64,000 bases of DNA. Origin: Caldilineaceae bacterium (GTDB lineage Bacteria; Chloroflexota; Anaerolineae; Caldilineales; Caldilineaceae). The DNA is taken from assembly GCA_019637645.1 (NCBI GenBank), contig JAHBVH010000031.1, forward strand, positions 1 through 64,000, read 5' to 3'. A program made the position numbers and the translations under genes. The notes below the pieces were generated by a model. The model searched no databases, was not told the DNA's origin, and saw nothing but the letters and a program-made list of their open reading frames with translations. Position 1 is the first letter of the stretch; each line of letters starts with the position of its first letter. Positions 26,685 through 33,736 of the stretch are shown here, one piece after another.

Positions 26685-26713
26685 TTGTCGGACATACGTC
26701 AAGGACGTATCAT
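26685..26713 (+). promoter_or_regulatory. Promoter with operator-like palindrome for Gfo/Idh gene 3
   Basis: TTGTCG (26685-26690), a 17-bp spacer and TATCAT (26708-26713). The inverted repeat ATACGTC-AAG-GACGTAT (26694-26710) fills the spacer and enters the -10 box, the position of a repressor site. The gene start is about 74 bases downstream. Confidence 0.6.
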
Positions 26714-26786
26714 TGTTCTATGGTTAGCCTATAAGTTTGCCCCGTGCTGGAATGCCGAAGGCAAACAACCTTGAGGAGGAAAAATA

Positions 26787-27779
26787 ATGACCAAAGTACG
26801 ATGGGCGATGGTGGGGACGAGTGGCTTTGCCCTCGATTGGCTGGCGCGTGGGATCCAGTTGGGCCGTAACGCCGAACTGACTGCAATTGTCAGCCGCGAT
26901 GCGGAACGGGGCAAAGCTGCCGCTCAGAAGGTCGGCGCGCCTCATGTTTTTGCGGGGATTGACGCCATTGATAAAAGTGTGGTGGATGGCGTCTTTCTCT
27001 GCCTGCCCAATACGCAACACGCACCCTATGCGATTGCCGCGGCCGAGCGTGGGTTGCATGTGATCTGTGAAAAGCCGATGGCTCCTTCGCTTGCGGCGTG
27101 TCGCGCCATGATCGACGCGGCGCGGGCCAACCAGGTCACTCTGGCGGTGGCCCACTGTATGGAATGGGCCAGCCCCTTGGTCAAGGCGCGCGAGCTATTG
27201 GAACAGAACGCCATCGGCACGGTGATCAGCGCCACGATCAGCGCTTCGTATCCCACCGCACCCACTTCCAATGGGTGGCGACAGACCGATAGCCCGGACG
27301 CGGGCGGTGGGATTCTCTACGATATGGGCGTCCACGCGGTGGATGGGATTACGCGGCTGTTGGGGCCGATCACCCAAGTGGCGGCTTGGACCGATCAACG
27401 GCTCTTGTCCTTTAATACGGAAGATGCCAGTAGTATCCTAGCTCGTTTCCAAAGTGGCGCACATGGCTATATCCAATCCCACTTTACTTGTCTCCAAAAC
27501 AGCTTAGAGATTCAGGGCACCGAAGGGCGCATTTGGAGCAATGCCTGGTGGGGGCGCGACTTTAGTGGCGATCTCCATCTCCAACGCGGCAAAGAGGTGA
27601 CTGACTTTACCCTGCCCCAAGTCAATGTTTATGTCCCCCAGATCGAGCATGTGTCCGACTGTATTCTCCGGGGCGTCCAACCAGTCATCTCTGGTGAACG
27701 GGGGCTGGCGAATATTGCCGTTGTGCGCGCCGCGTTTGAATCATCCCGCACGGGCCGTGTGGTGGATGTTGAAGGCTAA
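26787..27779 (+). CDS. Gfo/Idh/MocA family oxidoreductase 3
   Basis: A 330-residue NAD(P)-dependent dehydrogenase. The nucleotide-binding strand is WAMVGTSGFALDWLARG, the catalytic motif CEKPMAPS and the C-domain block GGGILYDMGVHAVDG. The start ATG follows TTGAGGAGGAAAAATA. It is a separate unit from the 21109 operon (terminator and new promoter between), followed by a GH10-like gene, so it may act on a sugar released by that enzyme. Confidence 0.92.
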   Translation: MTKVRWAMVGTSGFALDWLARGIQLGRNAELTAIVSRDAERGKAAAQKVGAPHVFAGIDAIDKSVVDGVFLCLPNTQHAPYAIAAAERGLHVICEKPMAPSLAACRAMIDAARANQVTLAVAHCMEWASPLVKARELLEQNAIGTVISATISASYPTAPTSNGWRQTDSPDAGGGILYDMGVHAVDGITRLLGPITQVAAWTDQRLLSFNTEDASSILARFQSGAHGYIQSHFTCLQNSLEIQGTEGRIWSNAWWGRDFSGDLHLQRGKEVTDFTLPQVNVYVPQIEHVSDCILRGVQPVISGERGLANIAVVRAAFESSRTGRVVDVEG

Positions 27780-27812
27780 CCGGCCTTATGCCGTCGGTCG
27801 GTATGACCAGAG

Positions 27813-27842
27813 ACCTGACTGGTTTTCAAAAACCGGTCAGGT
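27813..27842. repeat. Dispersed palindrome, copy e
   Basis: ACCTGACTGGTTTT-CA-AAAACCGGTCAGGT, of the same family as 5793, between the Gfo/Idh gene and the GH10-like gene. Confidence 0.75.
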
Positions 27843-27894
27843 GTAAAGGGTACTCAAACAGTCTCTACGTATACAGAGGAACGAGCGAAACGTT

Positions 27895-29388
27895 ATGGCG
27901 CAGGCAACTTTTGCCACTCAAGGTCTATCCCACCATATCAGTGGGGCCTATATCAGTGATCCAACTTGGCGGGTCTACCCTGTCCCCCTTCGGCAAGAGG
28001 CCGAGCGACTTGTCATTGAAGGCATTCGCGGCGAGGCGTTTATCCTGTTTGTCACGCTGGAGGTGGTCGGCTTTGGCCGCACCTGTGTGCCGGTTGATGG
28101 CACTGGCGAAGGGCTAGAACCGGGCAACTATGACCTTGCCGTCGAACTGTTGCGCAGCCGGGCTGTGCGGGCCCAATCCCTGGCGGCGAACGACACGGTG
28201 GAGGCGTGGGATGCCATTGCCGACGACGTATTAAGCGCCGTAGAAATGAATGATACCTTTCAGTGTAGTGATCTGCTGGGGGAAGCGCTCATTGCTGTGG
28301 AAGAGCTACTCTATCAACAAGCAGAGCGCAACGGCCCGCAACGGACGACACAGCCCATCCTCTCGGCGACGCTCTTTGGCGAACGGCGGGACCAATACGC
28401 GATTGGGGTCGGGCCGGATTGGCCAACCTTGTCTCCGCCCGACTTTACCCGCGATCCGCGGGCCCAAGCGCTGGCGTTGGACTTGATCAACGGCACGACC
28501 CTGCCCACTTTCTGGCGTTATCTGGAGTTTGAACAAGGGCGGCCACGCTGGGAACGCGTCGAACGGATTTTGGAGCAGGCGCGCGATCGGGAACTGCGCA
28601 TCAAATCCTTTGCCCTCTATTGGGGGGGGATCGGTGGTTGTCCCCCCTGGTTCCGCGACTTGCGTTATGGTCGTCAGTTGGTGGCGATTGAACGCTGGGT
28701 CACGCAAGTGGTCACGCGTTATCAGGGCGTCGTCCACTGTTGGGAAACCGTCAACGAAATGCATAATTGGTGCTTTGGCAATCCCTTTGGGTGGAGCCAT
28801 ACCCAATTGTTAGAGGTCACCCAAATGGTCAATGAATTGGTGGGCGCGCTCGATCCAGGCACGCCCCGCCTGATCAACCATTGTTGCATTTGGGGCGACT
28901 ATGTGCAAACCCGCAGCGGTGGCACCTGGAGCCGTGTGCCGTGGCGCGCTGATTGGACGCCTCTGGCCTATCTAGACGCGGTCCATGCCCAGGGGATTCC
29001 ATTTGAGGCGATTGGTCTCCAATATTATAACCCTGGCCGCGACTTGGCGACCTGTTACGAGACGCTGGCCCCGTATGCGGCCTTTGGCAAGACGATCCAA
29101 CTTACTGAAATCGGCACTCCCGCGGCCCCGGCGTACAGTGACCAAGTGGAGACGGGGCAGACTGATCCGATGTCCGGCTGGCGGGGGACGTGGAGCGAAG
29201 CGCGCCAAGCCCTGTGGCTTGGCCGTTTCTATACTATTATGGGGGCCCATCCGCAAATCAGTGCCTTCAACTATTGGGACTTTGACGATGCCCAAGCCTT
29301 TATCCACCAAGCTGGGCTCGTAGACGCCGCCTATCGCCCCAAAGCGGGCTATCAGCAGCTCCAAGCGCTCGCACAGCAGTGGCGATAA
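27895..29388 (+). CDS. GH10-like glycoside hydrolase (endo-beta-xylanase fold)
   Basis: A 497-residue protein. Residues 1-130 form a beta-rich ancillary domain. From about residue 195 comes a TIM barrel with the GH10 hallmarks: acid/base Glu in HCWETVNEMHNW and nucleophile Glu in IQLTEIGTPA, plus INHCCIWGDY and INYWDFDDAQ near the end. No signal peptide is visible, so it may act inside the cell on imported oligosaccharides. The start ATG has only a weak ribosome site. A metallophosphoesterase gene starts two bases after its stop. Exact substrate unknown. Confidence 0.82.
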   Translation: MAQATFATQGLSHHISGAYISDPTWRVYPVPLRQEAERLVIEGIRGEAFILFVTLEVVGFGRTCVPVDGTGEGLEPGNYDLAVELLRSRAVRAQSLAANDTVEAWDAIADDVLSAVEMNDTFQCSDLLGEALIAVEELLYQQAERNGPQRTTQPILSATLFGERRDQYAIGVGPDWPTLSPPDFTRDPRAQALALDLINGTTLPTFWRYLEFEQGRPRWERVERILEQARDRELRIKSFALYWGGIGGCPPWFRDLRYGRQLVAIERWVTQVVTRYQGVVHCWETVNEMHNWCFGNPFGWSHTQLLEVTQMVNELVGALDPGTPRLINHCCIWGDYVQTRSGGTWSRVPWRADWTPLAYLDAVHAQGIPFEAIGLQYYNPGRDLATCYETLAPYAAFGKTIQLTEIGTPAAPAYSDQVETGQTDPMSGWRGTWSEARQALWLGRFYTIMGAHPQISAFNYWDFDDAQAFIHQAGLVDAAYRPKAGYQQLQALAQQWR

Positions 29389-29390
29389 GT

Positions 29391-30203
29391 ATGGAGTTGT
29401 ATGCGATCAGTGATCTGCACCTCAGCTATGCCGAAAATCGGGCGGCGCTGCTGGCGATGCCCGCCTATCCTGACGATTGGCTAATTCTGGCTGGTGATGT
29501 GGGCGAAACGGCGGAACATCTACGTTTGGCGCTCGCGGCGCTGACCCGTCGCTTTGCCCGGGTGCTTTGGGTTCCCGGCAACCATGATCTATGGACCATG
29601 CCCAATCGCCCCGACGAGCCACGAGGTGTTGCCAAGTATCAACAATTGGTGGATCTCTGTCGTTCGTATCGTGTGTTGACTCCCGAAGACCCCTATGTGG
29701 CTTGGCCGGGGGCTGGCGGCCCTTGTTTACTGGCCCCTCTTTTTCTGCTTTATGACTATAGCTTTCGACCCGATGAGATCCCCGCGGAAGCGGCGCTGGC
29801 ATGGGCCGAGGAAGAGGGGATTGTCTGTGCCGATGAACTGTTGCTCCATCCTACACCTTATGCCACCCGCGCCGACTGGTGCGCGGCCCGCTGTGCCTAC
29901 ACGGCTGCGCGTCTTGCGGCAGTGGCGGGTACTCCATTGATCTTGATCAACCATTTCCCCCTGCGCCAGGATCTGGCGGTGCTACCGCGTATTCCCCGTT
30001 TCTCGCTCTGGTGTGGCACCCGGCGCACAGAAGATTGGCACCTGCGCTTTGCTGCCCAAGCAGTCATTTATGGGCATCTTCATATCCCCGGCACCCGCTG
30101 GCGGGATGGGGTACGCTTTGAAGAGGTCTCCTTTGGCTACCCCAAACAACGCCCTGCGGCACAGCCGATTGAACGGTATCTGCGCAAGATTTTGCCTGCT
30201 TGA
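29391..30203 (+). CDS. Calcineurin-like metallophosphoesterase
   Basis: A 270-residue cytosolic phosphoesterase. The dinuclear-metal motifs stand in order: DLHLS (residues 8-12), GDVGET, GNHD, INHFPL and YGHLH. The frame is open upstream, but ATG 29391 lies two bases after the GH10-like stop (TAAGT ATG), indicating coupled translation. Phosphodiester substrate not predictable. Confidence 0.9.
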   Translation: MELYAISDLHLSYAENRAALLAMPAYPDDWLILAGDVGETAEHLRLALAALTRRFARVLWVPGNHDLWTMPNRPDEPRGVAKYQQLVDLCRSYRVLTPEDPYVAWPGAGGPCLLAPLFLLYDYSFRPDEIPAEAALAWAEEEGIVCADELLLHPTPYATRADWCAARCAYTAARLAAVAGTPLILINHFPLRQDLAVLPRIPRFSLWCGTRRTEDWHLRFAAQAVIYGHLHIPGTRWRDGVRFEEVSFGYPKQRPAAQPIERYLRKILPA

Positions 30204-30223
30204 GGAGAGAAGGGGGGCTAGGC

Positions 30224-30288
30224 AGTTGCCGGGGACAGGCGGGAAATGACGCGATGTGGAAATGTTTCCTCGCCTGTCCCCGGCAACT
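30224..30288. terminator. Bidirectional terminator with 17-bp stem
   Basis: AGTTGCCGGGGACAGGCG is mirrored by CGCCTGTCCCCGGCAACT, with AAA/TTT inside the stem tip, between convergent metallophosphoesterase and PhyH genes. Confidence 0.75.
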
Positions 30289-30302
30289 CCTTGTGACTTA
30301 AC

Positions 30303-31079
30303 CTACTGCTCTGAGCCAAAGACTTGGGGGAAGGTTGTGCCCGTGGCGCGGTCGCACGTCGCCGCGTCCATGTAGGCAACACTAAAGGCGCGCCGGGGGG
30401 TGGCGGTCTGGTTGACGCCCGAGCGGTGCAACAAAAAATTATGGAGGAGCACAGCTTCCCCAGCGGCCACTTCCAGATCGATCACATCTTGTTCCTGGGT
30501 GTAGCGTGCCTGGTCTGTTGCGGTGACAAAGTGCTGTGGATTGAGCACCCCAAGTTGGTGGCTGCCCGGCACGATCTGCATACAGCCATTGGCGACTGTC
30601 GCGTCATCAAGCGCGGTCCAAATGGTGATGATCGGGTTGCGATCCAGCCCCCAGCCTTCGCCAATGTCTTGATGCCAAGGGAGAATCGTGCCGTGGTGGG
30701 CTGGTTTGTTCATAAACATGGCCCGAAAGATCGAGACTTCTTCTCCAATGTAGCGTTGGGTCAGCGCCCGGACCAATGGGTGTTGAATATAGGCTAGAAA
30801 GAGCGGATCTTCTTCTAGGCCCGTAATCCGCCGGTAGTGGAGGGTTGCCCCTTTGTGGCCAGGGCTGTCGGGTGGCAAGTTTTTGTATTCGCCGGTGGTG
30901 CCATCCAGCTGAAAGTGCATGGCGGGATAGGGCAACTTGCCGAGCATAATAGCGTCGATGCGTTGCTGGAGGGCAGCCAAGTCGTCTGCATCCAACAAGC
31001 GGCCTAGCCGCAAATAACCCTCTTCCATAAATTGCTGGTGTTGCTGCTCGCTAAAGTGGCTTAGCGTAGTTGCTATCAT
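30303..31079 (-). CDS. PhyH-family Fe(II)/2-oxoglutarate dioxygenase 8
   Basis: A 258-residue phytanoyl-CoA dioxygenase family protein. Iron ligands are His and Asp of LPWHQDIGEGW and the His of NFLLHRSGVNQ; ATPRRAFSVAYMDA carries the 2-oxoglutarate Arg. NGCMQIVPGSHQLG is the central block. The start ATG follows AGGAGCGAAAAGCG. It lies 33 bases after the mutarotase-fold gene on the same strand, so the pair is likely cotranscribed. Confidence 0.9.
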   Translation of the reverse strand: MIATTLSHFSEQQHQQFMEEGYLRLGRLLDADDLAALQQRIDAIMLGKLPYPAMHFQLDGTTGEYKNLPPDSPGHKGATLHYRRITGLEEDPLFLAYIQHPLVRALTQRYIGEEVSIFRAMFMNKPAHHGTILPWHQDIGEGWGLDRNPIITIWTALDDATVANGCMQIVPGSHQLGVLNPQHFVTATDQARYTQEQDVIDLEVAAGEAVLLHNFLLHRSGVNQTATPRRAFSVAYMDAATCDRATGTTFPQVFGSEQ

Positions 31080-31112
31080 CGCTTTTCGCTCCTGTTAGGT
31101 AAGTTCTTCGAC

Positions 31113-32279
31113 TCAGCTACGACTGGCTAGGGTGATCTGACGACCGCTACCGCGCTCGGTGATGATAATGTGATCATCTTGGCGCTGCACATCTTGCACC
31201 CCTGGAAAACCCGGCGGGATCTCGGCCAGGAAGATCGTATAGGTGGTCTTCAGCCGTTGGCGCGCGCCGATCCATTGATAGGTTGGGACGCCAAAGAGGC
31301 TGCTCCGTTCCACGCTGGCGCGTATGCCTTCATCAAAGGGCGAGGTACCAAATTCAATGCCCCGCGCGATCATCTGCCCATGCGAAGGCGTTTCTTGTCC
31401 ATGCTGGTTTTCTTGCCAATCGACGATCCAAGGGTTGTCGGCGGTGGGGAAAAGATAACCGACCAGCAAGGGGTAATCGGTATTGTAGAGGGTAAAATAG
31501 CTGGTTGCCCTGGTTTGGTCGAGCAAGATCGGATAATATGTCGTCGAAGCCGGGGTCGATTGAAAGGGCCGCAGATCGATCGTCGCGCCCTCTGGCGTGT
31601 TGACATAGGGCCATTGGATGGTTCCATGCAAGGGGAGGGCACCACCAGCGTCGCGCCCGGCCATGAGCACGCCTTGGGTCCCAGGCAGATCGAGCATAGT
31701 CTTGCCTGGGGCAACGAAGGGCGCGCCAAAGGTGGGATGTTGGTCGCGGTTGAAGGGGCGATCAAAGGGTGCAAGGTTCTCGATCCACTCCTCAACTTGT
31801 ACCACCGTCTCGCCCGCGTGCACCGTGACGGCCCGCTCGACGCGATAGCGCGTTTGGGGTAGATCGGCTCCATAGTAGAGCGTCACTGCTTCGTCGGTGA
31901 GCGTTGGGGGCTGATAGGGTTGCCATGCCACGGTTACGGCTTCGCCATGAAAGGTGAAATCCTGCTGGATCTCGTCTGGGCTAGGTGGTCCAAAGGCGGG
32001 AAAGCAGAGCAAATGGCCCATGTAGCCAGCGCTCAAGCGGGCGCTGGCGTTCCGGCCATAGCGGTCGCCGTGTTGGGCTGGATCATAGGTGTGGGGGTCG
32101 ATGGTGGGGTAGTGGGGGACATAAAAGGGGCTAATCGCCAACCGGGGATCAGCGGTTACTAGCCGCAGATCGACTAAATGGCCGCCGCCCTGTAGGGCAC
32201 TGATCCGCAGCTTACCGTTAGTCAGGGTATAGGCTTGTCGCCCGTGAATGGTTTCGGGCTGTAGGGAAAGGGTACTCAT
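31113..32279 (-). CDS. Galactose-mutarotase-like fold protein
   Basis: A 388-residue protein from ATG 32279 (GAGGAATCCC upstream; a longer frame exists to 32336). It is beta-strand rich throughout with patterns of the aldose-epimerase superfamily: YTLTNGKLRISALQGGGHLV at the start, EWIENLAPFDRPFNRDQHPTFG in the middle, and WQENQHGQ further on. It may epimerise or bind a sugar, but the catalytic His/Glu pair cannot be assigned with certainty. Probable operon partner of PhyH gene 8. Confidence 0.7.
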   Translation of the reverse strand: MSTLSLQPETIHGRQAYTLTNGKLRISALQGGGHLVDLRLVTADPRLAISPFYVPHYPTIDPHTYDPAQHGDRYGRNASARLSAGYMGHLLCFPAFGPPSPDEIQQDFTFHGEAVTVAWQPYQPPTLTDEAVTLYYGADLPQTRYRVERAVTVHAGETVVQVEEWIENLAPFDRPFNRDQHPTFGAPFVAPGKTMLDLPGTQGVLMAGRDAGGALPLHGTIQWPYVNTPEGATIDLRPFQSTPASTTYYPILLDQTRATSYFTLYNTDYPLLVGYLFPTADNPWIVDWQENQHGQETPSHGQMIARGIEFGTSPFDEGIRASVERSSLFGVPTYQWIGARQRLKTTYTIFLAEIPPGFPGVQDVQRQDDHIIITERGSGRQITLASRS

Positions 32280-32622
32280 GGGATTCCTCGCTTGGTGCTC
32301 CCCGCTGGCTGGAGACTGGCACCGGTTGTTGAGCATAGATTGGGTTGGTACAGTTGGTTGGGCTGTGGGTGATTATAGCGTAAAGCCGCAAGAAGTTCCA
32401 GCTATCCTAAGGAGGGAGCCTTGGAGATCAGGAACTTCGTGATCCCCTCGGCTGATGGTGAAAGACGCCTTGCCTACCTTTTAGAAATGATGTTACACTT
32501 GTGGGCGCGCTGCGAGGAGCGCGGGCGGCATCGCATTGAGCCCTCAAGTCTGCTGCCGAGTTGAACGATTTATCTTTGGAATCGCGGTAGCGATTCCTGA
32601 TGAGAAGCAGGGAGAAAACGTA

Positions 32623-33630
32623 ATGGCAAGCTGGCAGTTTACCGACGCTGACCGCGAGTTTTTGGCACGCGCCGTCGAACCATATCTACCCGATCAGATT
32701 TTCGACGCACATGCTCATCTTTTCCGGCATGCCCACTATCCCGCTGGCGCGGTGCCAGGGCTGTTGGAAGGGACGCCAACGGAAATTGGGCTCGATGTCT
32801 TTCATGAGTATATTGAATGGCTGCACCCTGGCCGCCGCACCAAAGGTGGTCTTTTCTTTGGATTGGCTTTTCAAGGCGACCGGGTGGGCAACAATGACTA
32901 TGTGGCCGAGGAGTGTCGGCAAGGGCGCGCGGCTGGCTTCCAAGCGTTGGGCCAAATGTTGATTGCCCCCGAGATGGACGCCGAATATGTACGCGAGCAG
33001 GTGCGCAGCCAGGGCTTTGTGGGGCTCAAGCCCTATCATGTGATGGCGAAGACGGCTGGGCCGACCTTCCTGGCACCGATTGAAGATTACCTGACCGAGG
33101 AGCATGTGCGCATTGCTCATGAAGAGGGGCTTTCGATCACGCTCCACATGGTGCGCGACCGTGCCATGGCCGATCCGGTTAACCAAGCCACCATCCGGCG
33201 TTACTGTGAAACCTACCCCAATATGCGGATGATCCTGGCCCATGCGGCGCGTGGGTTCAACCCCTGGCACACAATCGAAGGCATTGGCAGCTTGCGTGGG
33301 TTGGAGAATGTCTGGTTTGACACTTCAGCCGTGACAGAGGCCGGGGCGTTTGAGGCCATTGTGGAGGTCTTTGGCCATACCAAATTGATGTATGGCACTG
33401 ATTTCTATGTCAGCCACATGCGGGGACGTTGTATTGCGCTGGGGGATTCCTTCCATTGGATCTATGCCGATGAGATGAACTTGGCCGAAAAGCATACCAA
33501 TCTGCGCCCGGTCTTGATCGGGCTGGAGTCCCTTCGCAGCTTGATCCTCGCCTGTCATCGCCTCAAGTTGACCGATCAACAGATGGAAGATCTTTTCTAT
33601 CATAACGCGATAAAGTTGTTTAGCCTGTAG
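32623..33630 (+). CDS. Amidohydrolase-family metal-dependent hydrolase
   Basis: A 335-residue TIM-barrel hydrolase. ATG at 32623 is taken because GCAGGGAGAAAACG precedes it; the open frame extends to 32536. The metal motif DAHAHLF is at about residue 27. GLKPYHVMA, ITLHMVRDRA, ILAHAARGFN, VWFDTSAV and LMYGTDFYV follow at the strand ends as in the amidohydrolase_2 group, which includes decarboxylases and lactonases. The 343-bp gap upstream (32280-32622) shows no gene. Confidence 0.85.
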   Translation: MASWQFTDADREFLARAVEPYLPDQIFDAHAHLFRHAHYPAGAVPGLLEGTPTEIGLDVFHEYIEWLHPGRRTKGGLFFGLAFQGDRVGNNDYVAEECRQGRAAGFQALGQMLIAPEMDAEYVREQVRSQGFVGLKPYHVMAKTAGPTFLAPIEDYLTEEHVRIAHEEGLSITLHMVRDRAMADPVNQATIRRYCETYPNMRMILAHAARGFNPWHTIEGIGSLRGLENVWFDTSAVTEAGAFEAIVEVFGHTKLMYGTDFYVSHMRGRCIALGDSFHWIYADEMNLAEKHTNLRPVLIGLESLRSLILACHRLKLTDQQMEDLFYHNAIKLFSL

Positions 33631-33640
33631 AACGCGGCTA

Positions 33641-33686
33641 GCCGCGGATGTACACAGATAGAAGAAAATCAGCGTATATCCGCGGC
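33641..33686. repeat. Inverted repeat between amidohydrolase and nrdJ genes
   Basis: GCCGCGGAT...GATA is mirrored by ATC...ATCCGCGGC, followed by another CCGCGG. It lies 11 bases after the amidohydrolase stop and 51 bases beyond the nrdJ stop and probably terminates from one or both sides. It shares GCGGAT units with the element at 7476. Confidence 0.6.
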
Positions 33687-33736
33687 CATCCGCGGCCCAG
33701 GTTTCTTGCTCAGCTCTTTATTCGTCTCCGTGCCGA

